Source: JAFMPW01 sp041743085 (lineage in GTDB: Bacteria; Bacteroidota; Bacteroidia; Flavobacteriales; Flavobacteriaceae). Taken from it: a stretch of DNA of 64,000 nt. The stretch covers positions 1 through 64,000 of the forward strand of contig JBGTNL010000093.1 of the NCBI GenBank assembly GCA_041743085.1, written 5' to 3'. The stretch's first letter is position 1; each line of letters starts with the position of its first letter. Positions 8,779 to 18,369 of this stretch are shown here, in pieces. The position numbers and the translations under genes were made by a program. The notes beneath the pieces are model-generated. The model ran no database searches and was not told the origin of the DNA. It saw only the letters and a program-made list of their open reading frames with translations.

Positions 8779-11535
8779 ATGAAAAAGAAAATTTTAAAGA
8801 TCATAGGTATTCTCTTAGTCCTCTTTATTGGGGTACTGGTATCGGTTCCCTTTTTTCTGGAAGCCAAAATCGGGGATATCATCAGAAACAATGTAAATAA
8901 CAGTATTAAAGGGAACTTCGATTTTGCCGAGGCCGATCTGAGCTTGCTCAGCAGTTTCCCGAATGCTGAGGTGAGCCTTCGGGAAATCTTTTTGGTAAAT
9001 GAAGCGCCGTTCGAAGGGGATACCCTGTTTGCGGCAAGGGAAGTTGAACTGAAAATGGGGCTGGGGGAGCTTTTTAAAGGTGAAGAAGATCCCATAAGTG
9101 TGAAAAGCCTGATTATTGATGGCGCACAATTAAACATACAGATAGATGAGGCGGATAATGCCAATTATGATATCGCCAAAGAGGATACCTCAAATACGGA
9201 AGATGTTTCGCAGAGTGAAGGATTCAGGTTTGCCCTGGAATCCTATCAAATAAATGATTCCAGAATTGCTTACCATGATATGGCCACGGCACTGCGGCTG
9301 GAAATGGTTGATATACAACACAGCGGTACCGGGGATCTGTCCCTGGATACTTCAGAACTGGAGACCACAACGGATGCTTTGGTATCTTTTGAGATGGACA
9401 GCGTACAATATTTAGAAAGGAATAAAGTGAAGCTGGATGCGCTTTTGGGCATCGATCTGAAAGAAAACAAATACACTTTTTTAAGGAATGAAGCGCTGGT
9501 AAACCAGCTACCACTGATATTTGACGGTTTTGTAAAGGTCAATGAAGACAATCAGCAAGTGGGGATCAGTTTTAAAACCCCCTCTTCCGATTTCAAAAAT
9601 TTCCTTGCGGTAATCCCGGAGGAATATTCAAAGAACATCGAAAATGTCCAAACTACCGGAGACTTTGTTGTAGCCGGTAATTTCACTGGAATAGTGGATG
9701 AAGAGCACATTCCAAAATTTTCCATTTCAATTCGTTCGGACAACGCTTCTTTTAAATATCCCGATTTGCCAAAGACCGTGAATAACATCTTTATTGATGC
9801 CGATGTGCAAAATACAACGGGTATCGCCGAAGATACCTATGTAGACGTCCGCAAGGCTTCATTTATGATAGATCAGGATAAATTTACATTGGTCTCAAAA
9901 ATTACAGATCTGATGGGCAATACCAAAGTAAGCGCACAAGTGGATGGTAAGATTGATCTGGCAAATATTCCCAAAGCCTATCCTGTTGCGAGTGAAATGG
10001 AACTGAAGGGGATATTAACGGCCGATATTTCCACAGCCTTCGATATGGCATCGGTAGAAAATAAACGATATGAAAATACGCAGACCAAAGGACAATTGGA
10101 GGTTAAGGGATTTGAATATAAATCTGAAGAATTGGCCAATCCGGTAAAGTTGGATATCCTTGCGATGAATTTTAATCCGGCCACAGTGCAGCTGACAGAT
10201 CTGAAAGGGACCACGGGTAAAACCGATTTTAACGCCAACGGTACCGTTCACAATTTACTTGGCTATTTATTTAATGACGAGATTGTAAAAGGCAATTTTG
10301 ACCTAAGATCCAATACTTTTGTTTTAAACGATTTTATGGCGGAAAAAGAGCCGGCACCGGGTAAGGATGAAAAGGTATCTGGGAAAGGGAAGTCGGATTC
10401 CAAATCCCCTACCAACACCGAGCAAATAAAGATACCTGCTTTTCTGGATGCCACTATCAATGCCGCTGCCAACACGGTTATTTATGATAATATTACCTTG
10501 AAGGATGTCAGGGGAAATTTGCGTATCAAGGATCAAAAAGCCACCCTTAGCAATATGACCTCTTCTATCTTTGAAGGAAAAATGGCGTTCAACGGAGAGG
10601 TGTCAACCAAGGGTGAAGTCCCTGTTTTTAATATGAAATTGGATATGGCCCAATTGGAAATCGGGGAGACCTTCAAGGGGCTGGACTTGTTCAAAACGTT
10701 GGCTCCAATCGCAAAGATCTTAAGGGGCAAGCTGGACACCGACATTGAATTGTCCGGGAATCTTACCGATGATTTTGTGCCAAATCTGTTAACACTATCC
10801 GGAAATGTTCTTGCCAACGTAATGGCAAAGGAGATTAATGAAGAAGAGGCTCCGCTACTTTCCGCATTGGATAATAAACTGGATTTTATCAATCTGAAAG
10901 AATTAAATCTGCAAGACCTGAAAACAAAATTGTCCTTTGAAAATGGGCTGGTAAGTGTAAATCCCTTTACCATAAAATACAGAGACATTGCCATTAACGT
11001 AGACGGAAGTCACACCTTTGACCAAAAATTAAACTACAAGGCCACGCTGCAGGTTCCTGCCAGGTATTTGGGTACGGAGGTGAATAACCTTTTGGCTAAA
11101 ATTGATGAAAAAGAATTGGATAGCCTTACCATTCCTGTGATCGCAAGTATAGGCGGTAATTATAACAGTCCCCAGGTAAGCACCGATCTCACTTCTGGTG
11201 TTAAGTCCCTGACCTCAAAATTGGTGGAGATCCAAAAGCAAAAACTGATCAATCAGGGCAAGGATAAAGCGAAGGACTTAATAGGAGGCATATTATCCGA
11301 AAATGGAAAAGGAAAGGATTCAACCGGCCGAAGGGATTCTACAAAAGTTGGAATTAAAGAAGTATTGGGAGGCGTTTTGAGCGGTAATCAAAAAAAGAAG
11401 GACTCTGCCACCTCCAAATCGGATTCCGTTGCCAACAAAGAAGCTGTAGTTAAGGAGAAGGCGAAGGATATTATCGGGGGCCTGTTCGGAAAAAAGAAAG
11501 ATACCGCCAAAGTTAAGAAAGACTCGGTAAATTAA
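8779..11535 (+). CDS. AsmA-family protein
   Basis: A 918-residue envelope protein with one N-terminal membrane anchor (residues about 3-25) followed by a long beta-rich body, as in AsmA and YhdP-type proteins thought to bridge the membranes and move phospholipids. The AsmA C-terminal domain lies roughly in residues 590-820, and the tail is Lys/Asp/Ser-rich with repeated KKDSxxK-like stretches. An ATG at 8686 is also in frame, but the one at 8779 starts directly with a typical MKKKILK-hydrophobic anchor, so I chose it. The 141-bp gap upstream contains a GCCCATAATGGGC palindrome. Its specific cargo is unknown. Confidence 0.85.
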   Translation: MKKKILKIIGILLVLFIGVLVSVPFFLEAKIGDIIRNNVNNSIKGNFDFAEADLSLLSSFPNAEVSLREIFLVNEAPFEGDTLFAAREVELKMGLGELFKGEEDPISVKSLIIDGAQLNIQIDEADNANYDIAKEDTSNTEDVSQSEGFRFALESYQINDSRIAYHDMATALRLEMVDIQHSGTGDLSLDTSELETTTDALVSFEMDSVQYLERNKVKLDALLGIDLKENKYTFLRNEALVNQLPLIFDGFVKVNEDNQQVGISFKTPSSDFKNFLAVIPEEYSKNIENVQTTGDFVVAGNFTGIVDEEHIPKFSISIRSDNASFKYPDLPKTVNNIFIDADVQNTTGIAEDTYVDVRKASFMIDQDKFTLVSKITDLMGNTKVSAQVDGKIDLANIPKAYPVASEMELKGILTADISTAFDMASVENKRYENTQTKGQLEVKGFEYKSEELANPVKLDILAMNFNPATVQLTDLKGTTGKTDFNANGTVHNLLGYLFNDEIVKGNFDLRSNTFVLNDFMAEKEPAPGKDEKVSGKGKSDSKSPTNTEQIKIPAFLDATINAAANTVIYDNITLKDVRGNLRIKDQKATLSNMTSSIFEGKMAFNGEVSTKGEVPVFNMKLDMAQLEIGETFKGLDLFKTLAPIAKILRGKLDTDIELSGNLTDDFVPNLLTLSGNVLANVMAKEINEEEAPLLSALDNKLDFINLKELNLQDLKTKLSFENGLVSVNPFTIKYRDIAINVDGSHTFDQKLNYKATLQVPARYLGTEVNNLLAKIDEKELDSLTIPVIASIGGNYNSPQVSTDLTSGVKSLTSKLVEIQKQKLINQGKDKAKDLIGGILSENGKGKDSTGRRDSTKVGIKEVLGGVLSGNQKKKDSATSKSDSVANKEAVVKEKAKDIIGGLFGKKKDTAKVKKDSVN

Positions 11536-11553
11536 CATTTACAATAAAATGGG

Positions 11554-12238
11554 TTAACTTCTTTTCTTATCCCACCAAACATACAATCCAAAAAAGAACA
11601 GGCTTACCAATGATCCCCATAGTAGCCCCGTTTTCAGGCTGTCTGTACTTTTGCCCAGAATCGCAATAAATAAGGTAAGTGGAGCAATACCCACCACGGT
11701 GGCCCCAATAAATTTCCAATACCCATCCGGAGCATGCCGCCGGCAAAACTAATGGCGTCATTGGATAAAAACGGAATAAGCCTTGTAATAATTACTGCCC
11801 AGAATCCATAATCATTCAGAAATTCGGTCACTTTTTCCTCCTATTTATGACCAATTACTTTTTCGACGAAACCTTGGCCGAGATAGCGACCAATGTTGTA
11901 TCCAATGGATGAAGCCGAAAACACAGCGGCAAAAATTATAAGGCAGCCCCAGACGGGACCATAGGCCAGGATAGATACAAACATCAGGATCAGCGTGGGG
12001 ATTACGATCAGGAACATCTGGAAAACCATTGCCAGTATAATAATTAGTGGCCCCATACAGCCGAATTGTTTCACCCAAAGCCATATTTTTCTTCATCGTT
12101 ACTTGTAAGAACGTCCCATGCCTCGTTTATAAACGTATTCACGGAAGGCACCATAAAATAACCAAGGATCAACAGACCAACAAGGGTGATGGAGATATAG
12201 AGCGGCCATTTGCTTTTTTTACGGGGGATCTTTTTCAT
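11554..12238 (-). pseudogene. Broken VTT-domain (TVP38/TMEM64, DedA-like) membrane protein
   Basis: Joined over three frames, the minus strand encodes a recognisable TVP38/TMEM64 protein. It runs from an ATG at 12238 (MKKIPRKKSKWPLY then a membrane segment), through KQFG..GPLIIILAMVFQM and SSIGYNIGRYLG, to ITRLIPFLSNDAISFAGGMLRMG, GATVVGIAPLT and a final WWDKKRS. Lesions are a frameshift near the T5 run at 12086-12090, an in-frame TAG at 11841-11843 and a frameshift near 11722. With three independent hits it cannot make the intact protein. It is convergent with the asmA-like gene, whose stop is 18 bp away. Confidence 0.85.
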
Positions 12239-12294
12239 TCTAATCACAGAAGATGCTACGGGTTAAAACTGTAATTATGCTATCGGCCTGTGGT

Positions 12295-13089
12295 TCAATT
12301 AACGTCAATACCGACATAGTATCCCTCATTTCCTCTGACGTTAAATACGGTATGGTCTTCAAATATGAGGTACTGCCCTTTTATTCCCTTCAGCACCCCT
12401 TGATAGTCAGGGGTTTTGTCCAGGTTAAGGCTTTTTACCTTTTCCGGATAGCGGATCACCGGAAAATCAAGATGGGTTTCATCGCCGTCTGTTATGAAAT
12501 AATCGGCTGCTTCTTCCGGGATATATTTTTGCAGCTTAATGCGCCAATCTACAAGATCCTCGTCTTTTACATCATTGGTAAGCATTTTACGCCAGTTCGT
12601 TTTATCGCTAATATGTTCCTTTAATGCAACCTCCGTAATTCCCGCCAGGTAGCGATTGGGTACTGCAACAATTTCTATGGCTTCATGTGCGCCCTGGTCT
12701 ATCCATCTGGTAGGTATCTGAGATTTTCTCGTTACCCCTACTTTAATGCTGCTTGAGTTAGCTAAATACACAATGTGTGGCTGTAATTGTACCTTCTTTT
12801 CATATTCCAGATCCCGGTCTTCTTTGTCCAAATGAGCCGTGCTCAGTTCCGGTCGCATGATCCAATCACCCGCTGAAGGAATCTCAAAAAAACATTTTTG
12901 GCAGAAACCCTGCCTGTAAATGGGTAAATTCTCTCCGCAATTAAGGCATTGATACTTAATGAACGTTATTTGTAATTCTTTGTCGAGTATCTGGTTGACG
13001 TTTATAAAATCGGTCTCAAAAATCATAAAATACTGGATGGGATGCCCCATTTCGGTTTTCATTTTTTTTAATACTCCCTCGTATTGCAT
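12295..13089 (-). CDS. DUF2797 family protein
   Basis: A 264-residue protein of unknown function. It has a four-cysteine zinc-type motif (CLNCGE about 48-53 and CQKC about 63-66) followed by a domain with KVGVTRKSQIPTRWIDQGA, a pattern that recalls GIY-YIG-like folds, though I see no clear nuclease active site. The family is widespread in Bacteroidota. It stands alone and is divergent from the GH3 gene with a 67-bp spacer. The broken VTT gene lies just downstream on the same strand. Confidence 0.8.
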   Translation of the reverse strand: MQYEGVLKKMKTEMGHPIQYFMIFETDFINVNQILDKELQITFIKYQCLNCGENLPIYRQGFCQKCFFEIPSAGDWIMRPELSTAHLDKEDRDLEYEKKVQLQPHIVYLANSSSIKVGVTRKSQIPTRWIDQGAHEAIEIVAVPNRYLAGITEVALKEHISDKTNWRKMLTNDVKDEDLVDWRIKLQKYIPEEAADYFITDGDETHLDFPVIRYPEKVKSLNLDKTPDYQGVLKGIKGQYLIFEDHTVFNVRGNEGYYVGIDVN

Positions 13090-13156
13090 ATAGGCTTTAT
13101 AATATTAAAATCAATTTGAAAATGCTAACTTTAGCAAGTAATAAAGATACCTAAAA

Positions 13157-14671
13157 ATGCCGATACCTTTATTTAATTCAATAGCCTCCTGGTTATTGAA
13201 AAAACGCTATCACCAGATAGAACTTTTTCTGAAATATCCGGGAGAAGTACAGCAAGAAGTGATGCATCGGCTTCTGGACCTCGCTGAGGATACTGAAATT
13301 GGCAGAAAGTACGGATTCAGTTCCATGACCAACTATAAGACCTTTTCAGACAGGTTACCTGTTATGTCTTATGAGGAGGTGGAACCTATGATAGAACGCA
13401 CCAGACGCGGGGAACAGAATATCTTTTGGCCAACCGCTATTAAATGGTTTGCAAAAAGCAGTGGCACAACAAATGCCAAAAGTAAATTTATACCCGTAAG
13501 TACCGAAGCCCTGGAAGACTGCCATTATAAGTCGGGAAAGGATCTGTTATGCCTTTACCTGAACAACAATGAAAATTCGCAATTATTTGTCGGGAAAAGT
13601 CTGAGATTGGGAGGCAGCAAGCAATTATATGAGGATAACGGAAGTTTTTTCGGGGACCTGTCGGCCATTCTTATAGATAATATGCCGTTTTGGGCAGAAT
13701 TGAGTAGTACTCCGAGCAACAGGGTGTCGCTCATGAGCGAGTGGGAAACCAAGATGGGAGCCATAATTAAAGAGAGCATACAGGAAAATGTCACCAGTCT
13801 TGCCGGGGTTCCCTCGTGGATGCTGGTACTCCTGAACAATATTCTGGAGGAAACCGGAAAACAACATCTGTTTGAGGTATGGGAGAACCTTGAAGTCTAT
13901 TTTCACGGCGGGGTAAGTTTTAATCCCTATGTGGATCAATATACCAAACTACTGCCAAGGAAGAATTTCAAATACTATGAGATCTACAACGCCTCCGAAG
14001 GTTTTTTTGCGATCCAGGACAGGAACAATGCCAATGATCTGTTGCTCATGCTGGATTATGGTATTTTTTATGAATTTATCCAGATGGACGCCTATGGCAC
14101 CGCCGATCAAAAAATAATACCACTGTGGGAGGTGGAAATAGGTAAAAATTATGCCATAATTATTACCACCAACGCCGGACTCTGGAGATATAAGATAGGG
14201 GATACGGTCAGATTTACTTCTATTGCTCCCTATAGAATTAAAGTTACCGGGAGGACCAAACACCATATCAATGTATTTGGTGAAGAACTAATTATTGAAA
14301 ATACGGAAGAGGCACTAAAGAACATTTGTGCCAAAACGGGGGCCGAAATAAAGGACTATACGGTAGCCCCGATATTCATGACCGGCAGGGAAAAGGGTGC
14401 TCATGAATGGATCATAGAATTTAGAAAGGCTCCGGAAGAGATCCAATGCTTCACGGAATTTTTAGACAATGCTTTAAAATCCCTTAATTCTGATTATGAA
14501 GCCAAGCGCTACAATAATATGACCTTAAAGATGCCTAAGGTACATGTTGCAAGGGAAAATCTATTCTATGACTGGCTAAAATCCAAGAATAAAGTAGGGG
14601 GACAACATAAAATACCAAGATTATCCAACGAAAGGGAATATGTAGAGGAACTCCTGGAGATGAACAAATAG
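13157..14671 (+). CDS. GH3-family acyl-adenylate-forming enzyme
   Basis: A 504-residue member of the GH3 branch of the ANL superfamily, known from plant auxin-amido synthetases and common but poorly characterised in Bacteroidota. The nucleotide-binding motif SSGTTNAKSKFIP is at about residues 100-113, and the hinge and C-terminal domain include WRYKIGDTVRFT and GRTKHHINVFGEEL. By family it should activate a carboxylic acid with ATP and pass it to an amine or another acceptor; the substrate here is unknown. A TAACTTTA element about 25 nt upstream resembles a -7 promoter box. A decayed regulator follows. Confidence 0.88.
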   Translation: MPIPLFNSIASWLLKKRYHQIELFLKYPGEVQQEVMHRLLDLAEDTEIGRKYGFSSMTNYKTFSDRLPVMSYEEVEPMIERTRRGEQNIFWPTAIKWFAKSSGTTNAKSKFIPVSTEALEDCHYKSGKDLLCLYLNNNENSQLFVGKSLRLGGSKQLYEDNGSFFGDLSAILIDNMPFWAELSSTPSNRVSLMSEWETKMGAIIKESIQENVTSLAGVPSWMLVLLNNILEETGKQHLFEVWENLEVYFHGGVSFNPYVDQYTKLLPRKNFKYYEIYNASEGFFAIQDRNNANDLLLMLDYGIFYEFIQMDAYGTADQKIIPLWEVEIGKNYAIIITTNAGLWRYKIGDTVRFTSIAPYRIKVTGRTKHHINVFGEELIIENTEEALKNICAKTGAEIKDYTVAPIFMTGREKGAHEWIIEFRKAPEEIQCFTEFLDNALKSLNSDYEAKRYNNMTLKMPKVHVARENLFYDWLKSKNKVGGQHKIPRLSNEREYVEELLEMNK

Positions 14672-14696
14672 AGGATTTCTGAAATTTTTGATATAA

Positions 14697-15770
14697 ATTG
14701 TTCCTTTATGGACTTCACCGCTATTTTATGCCTTTCTTGTCTACTATCTAAAGATAGAAAAGAATAAATGGCTATTTATTCAAGTTACTTTAGGCATATT
14801 TCTTGCGGAGGTATTTGCCAGAAGTACGGTGTTGTATCTTGTGAAGCAGGGCAAATTGACTTTAAGTGAGATAGAATTCTATAATTCTATTGAAGATGCC
14901 GTTACACTTCTGTATTCTCTCTTTCTTTATTAGTGAAACCCCATTTTAATAATCCCGCTTTTTAGCGGGAGCGGTTAAAATGGATGGTTGAACTAACCCC
15001 GCTTTTTCAGCGGGGTCCAGGTTTAATACCTCGACCCTTGGGTCGATTCCTTCTATTGGGTCCAGGGCTTGCCCTGGGGTTAATGCCATTTATTTTAAAG
15101 CCATTCGGATCCTTTATAGGCACGAAAGTCTATACCCTCGGATATTGGAATACGACAACCTGAAATGGATCCGGAAATTTCTTATACTGGGGGGAGGGGT
15201 TATCTTTTTGTGGCTGCTTGCGGTGCCGCTGAATTTATTTTCAAGTACCATTAAGGCTCCCCATAGTTATTATCCTCTCAGGCTTGGTTCGTCCATCCTG
15301 ATCTACTGGGTAGGTTACCAGGCATTTTTTCAATATGTAATTTTAAAAGACAGGATTGGCCTACACAATAAAATCAGAAAAGTGGGTTATACTACCAGAC
15401 CCGGGCCAAGGCAGAGCAGAAGTTTCCTAAGCTGGATAAAGAGGAGGCTCTGTTCAAAGATATAGATCATTATGTACAATCCAATCAAAGATACCATGAT
15501 CCCTATCTGGGAATGGAAAAAATAGCCGAGGAGCTTTCAATAAGTACCAGTAGCTTATCTAAGTTAGTGAACCGGTATGCAAAACAGAATTTTCCCGATT
15601 ATATCAATTCACTTAGGGTACGGGAAGCCAGGAAACTATTAGAGCAGGAGGAATTTTCTGCCTATACCATGGTTTCAATAGGATTGGAATGCGGTTTCAA
15701 CTCCAAGTCTACCTTTTAATCGGCCTTTAAAAAATTCACCGGCCTAACTCCAACGCAATTCAGAAAATAG
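14697..15770 (+). pseudogene. Disrupted AraC-type regulator with membrane N-terminus
   Basis: Pieces of one gene can be followed in order: hydrophobic N-terminal parts (PLFYAFLVYYLK..., then FLILGGGVIFLWLLAVPLN and ILIYWVGYQAFF), a linker, and a C-terminal AraC-type DNA-binding domain (MEKIAEELSISTSSLSKLV, SLRVREARKLL, SIGLECGFNSKSTF, then FKKFTGLTPTQFRK). The 5' end is missing. Further lesions are a 163-bp insertion between 14926 and 15094, a frameshift near 15400, and a TAA at 15717-15719 that replaces the Asn usually found after 'STF' in the second helix-turn-helix. Intact relatives are membrane-anchored transcription factors. Confidence 0.75.
14932..15088. mobile_element. 157-bp multi-hairpin insertion flanked by TTTATT
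   Basis: The AraC-type pseudogene is interrupted by a segment flanked by direct repeats TTTATT at 14926-14931 and 15089-15094. Removing one repeat plus the segment (163 bp) joins CTT TAT T to TT AAA GCC and restores the reading frame exactly. The insert holds four palindromes: CCCGC..GCGGG, CCCCGCT..AGCGGGG, CGACCC-TT-GGGTCG and CCAGGGC-TT-GCCCTGG. No coding capacity and no strong terminal inverted repeats are seen, so it is best described as a MITE-like or REP-like non-autonomous element. Confidence 0.65.
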
Positions 15771-16495
15771 CCTTGTTATCCCGGAACATGTATATCCGAA
15801 TTTACCCAAATTGTATACTATCGGATTAGATATTTATCTCTCATTTAATCTAATAATCCCCCGATGGTCACGTCGGGGATAGTCGCCCGCCAGAGGCGGG
15901 TAAACTTTCAAGAATTTTTTATTTTCAGTCAGAAATTTTTGAAATTAGTATAGGGCCTTAAAAAAGGTATTGCTTGCCGCCAGCCGCCTACCCGGAATAA
16001 TGATTACATTGAAGTAGTAGAGATGGTAGGCCTTAAGCGGATCCTCAGTGAGAACTATTAAAGTAAGCAGGGGACACAAGGGAGTGTTTATTTCATTGCC
16101 GGTGTACCGGAAGTGGCAGGACTTTTGATACATACCCCACTTATATTAGGGAAATTCGAAAAGCGGTCAGGCCTATTGTCTACCCGTCGTTTTAGGGGCA
16201 GAATAGAGAGGAAATTACTGTCGGCACAAAGGTTGATAAATATGTGAGAATGGCAATTCCCCCTATTAAAAAGAGCGTTAAGAATAACTAATACACTGAT
16301 AAAAAAATAGAGAAAGTCCTATGCATTTAAAAAATGATGGGGAAAATCCAAAAGCAGTATTACATGCGTATATTCCCGATAAGTGGGAAATACACCGGAG
16401 AATTATATCAAATTAACAAATAATTACGGTATTCTGGAGTTTATTCTGCAAATTGCCCCCCAGAACTTAACCGGACTTATTTAAATTATACTTTT
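15771..16495. other. Decayed intergenic DNA with palindromic repeat
   Basis: No intact gene. A repeat at 15851-15900 carries CCCCGA..TCGGGG and CCCGCC-AGA-GGCGGG hairpins. From about 15990 to 16280 the plus strand shows fragments in several frames (for example VYFIAGVPEVAGLLIHTPL) broken by stops, probably the remains of a membrane protein gene I cannot name. A 31-codon open frame at 16321-16416 (PKAVLHAYIPDKWEIHRR...) has no recognisable match and may be another remnant. Confidence 0.4.
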
Positions 16496-17044
16496 ATGGC
16501 AGAGCGATTGGTCGTTTTATCGGATATGTGGGGTGCAAAAAAGGGCATGTGGATTACTTCTTATCTTGGTTATTTGCAGCAATATTTTGACATAGTATAT
16601 TATGACAGCCAGCAACTGGCCGACCTTGACATACTCGTATATACTCCGGAGAATGTATCTGAGGCATTTGAAAACGGGGGATTAAGCATTGCTGTGGAAC
16701 AACTTCTCAGGAAAGAAAATATCCCCAGCCATTACCTTACTTTTTGTGCAGGAGGGACAATCGCCTGGACCGCGGCTTTAAGGGGTTTGCCGATGAAGTC
16801 GCTTTATGCCGTTTCTCCAATGAATTTTCATAAAGAAACAGAAAAACCTGAGGTTCCCTTGACACTTCTCTACGGGGAATATCAAGACCCTAAACCAACA
16901 AAGGAATGGGCAGATGGCCTGGATGTAGCTATGGAAATTGTTCCTAGATTTGGACGCCAATTGTATACCGATGAGAAAATCATCCAAAAAATATGTCTGA
17001 CTTTATTGGAAACGATGTTGAAAAAGCAATATGCGGGATTATGA
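16496..17044 (+). CDS. Small alpha/beta-hydrolase-like protein
   Basis: A 182-residue protein resembling a compact alpha/beta hydrolase. The nucleophile-elbow region reads TFCAGGTIAW, placing Cys84 where most relatives have Ser, as in dienelactone hydrolases (GYCLGG). An acidic residue follows in LLYGEYQD (Asp131). The C-terminal segment RFGRQLYTDEK sits where a catalytic His would be expected, and I see none. It may be a degenerate or non-classical member. Its TGA overlaps the clpX stop codon on the opposite strand. A TATACTTTTA element immediately upstream could act as the -7 box, leaving almost no leader. Confidence 0.65.
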   Translation: MAERLVVLSDMWGAKKGMWITSYLGYLQQYFDIVYYDSQQLADLDILVYTPENVSEAFENGGLSIAVEQLLRKENIPSHYLTFCAGGTIAWTAALRGLPMKSLYAVSPMNFHKETEKPEVPLTLLYGEYQDPKPTKEWADGLDVAMEIVPRFGRQLYTDEKIIQKICLTLLETMLKKQYAGL

Positions 17045-18274
17045 GACGGCTTTTAATTTTTTAACAGATTCGTACGATAATTTCTCTTCAGCGTAGGGTT
17101 TTGTGACCTTAAATTCCTTTTCGTCACTGCTGGGTAATTCGAACATGGCATCGGTAAATACGGCTTCACATAAAGAACGAAGCCCCCTTGCGCCCAATTT
17201 ATATTCAATTGCCTTGTCAACAATGTAATCCAGGGCTTGCTCCGTGATATGAAAACTTATGCCATCCATGGCAAAAAGTTTTTCATATTGTTTTATGATA
17301 GCATTTTTAGGTTCGGTGAGGATGGCCCTCAAGGTCTTCTTATCCAAAGGATTCATGTGCGTTAACACAGGGAGTCTGCCTATAATTTCAGGGATAAGTC
17401 CAAACTGTTTTAAATCCCTGGGTATAATATATTGCAATACATTAGTTTCATCGAGGGCATCCTCAATTTTGGAAGCGCTATATCCTATGGCCTGCATGTT
17501 TAAGCGCTTAGTGATGATTCGTTCAATACCATCAAAAGCGCCCCCGGCAATAAACAGGATATTTTCGGTGTTCACTTCTATGAATTTCTGATCCGGATGT
17601 TTTCTGCCGCCTTTGGGGGGTACATTAACCATGGTACCTTCCAGTAATTTCAATAATCCCTGCTGAACGCCTTCGCCGGACACATCCCGCGTAATAGAAG
17701 GGTTATCGCTTTTCCGGGCTATTTTATCAATTTCATCAATAAAGACAATGCCGCGTTCCGCCTTTTCCAGACTATAGTCAGCGGCCTGCAACAAGCGCGT
17801 CAGGATACTTTCTACGTCCTCACCAACGTAGCCGGCTTCTGTAAGCACAGTGGCATCCACTATGGCTAGGGGCACATTCAGCATACGTGCGATGGTTTTA
17901 GCCATCAATGTTTTACCGGTTCCCGTATGCCCCACCATCACAATATTACTTTTTTGAATATCAATGTCATCATCCTTGGAACTGGGTTGTAACAACCTTT
18001 TATAATGGTTATAGACCGCCACGGATAATACTTTTTTAGTGCGCTCCTGGCCTATGACGTAGGTGTCTAAAAACTGCTTTATCTCTTTCGGTTTTTTGAG
18101 GATGAGTTCTGAAGACAGATCATCATTTTTAGATTGCCTGGACTCTTCCGCCACAATACCGTGTGCCTGTTCAATACACCTGTCGCAGATGTGCGCGTCA
18201 AGGCCCGCGATCAGGAGATTGGTCTCGGGCTTTTTTCTGCCGCAAAAAGAACATTCTAAATTTTCTTTGGCCAT
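17039..18274 (-). CDS. clpX: ATP-dependent Clp protease ATP-binding subunit ClpX
   Basis: AAA+ unfoldase that feeds substrates to ClpP. The 411 residues include the N-terminal zinc-binding domain with Cys8, Cys11, Cys30 and Cys33, Walker A GHTGTGKT at about 115-122, the pore loop GYVGEDVES, Walker B IVFIDEIDKIA, and a ClpP-binding loop region. clpP lies upstream on the same strand (95 bp away) and tig upstream of that, the usual tig-clpP-clpX order, so all three are probably expressed together. The stop codon TAA (17039-17041) lies inside the last codons of the convergent hydrolase gene. Confidence 0.98.
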   Translation of the reverse strand: MAKENLECSFCGRKKPETNLLIAGLDAHICDRCIEQAHGIVAEESRQSKNDDLSSELILKKPKEIKQFLDTYVIGQERTKKVLSVAVYNHYKRLLQPSSKDDDIDIQKSNIVMVGHTGTGKTLMAKTIARMLNVPLAIVDATVLTEAGYVGEDVESILTRLLQAADYSLEKAERGIVFIDEIDKIARKSDNPSITRDVSGEGVQQGLLKLLEGTMVNVPPKGGRKHPDQKFIEVNTENILFIAGGAFDGIERIITKRLNMQAIGYSASKIEDALDETNVLQYIIPRDLKQFGLIPEIIGRLPVLTHMNPLDKKTLRAILTEPKNAIIKQYEKLFAMDGISFHITEQALDYIVDKAIEYKLGARGLRSLCEAVFTDAMFELPSSDEKEFKVTKPYAEEKLSYESVKKLKAVS

Positions 18275-18369
18275 AACACTATTTCACTTTCATTGACTAT
18301 AACGAATTAATCCCGGGTTTGGTTTGTGCTATAGAGTGATCGTATATAATTTATCGGTTTTAGACGCTA

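Noticed and set aside
8655..9164. Minus-strand open frame of 169 codons opposite the AsmA gene
   Set aside because: Overlaps the signal anchor and first domain of a well-supported gene; Ser/Leu-rich translation typical of a shadow frame.
12253..12624. Plus-strand open frame of 123 codons
   Set aside because: Opposite strand of the DUF2797 gene; no domain and no promoter.
15945..16133. Minus-strand open frame of 62 codons in the decayed region
   Set aside because: No ribosome-binding site, no recognisable similarity, and the plus strand shows better remnants.
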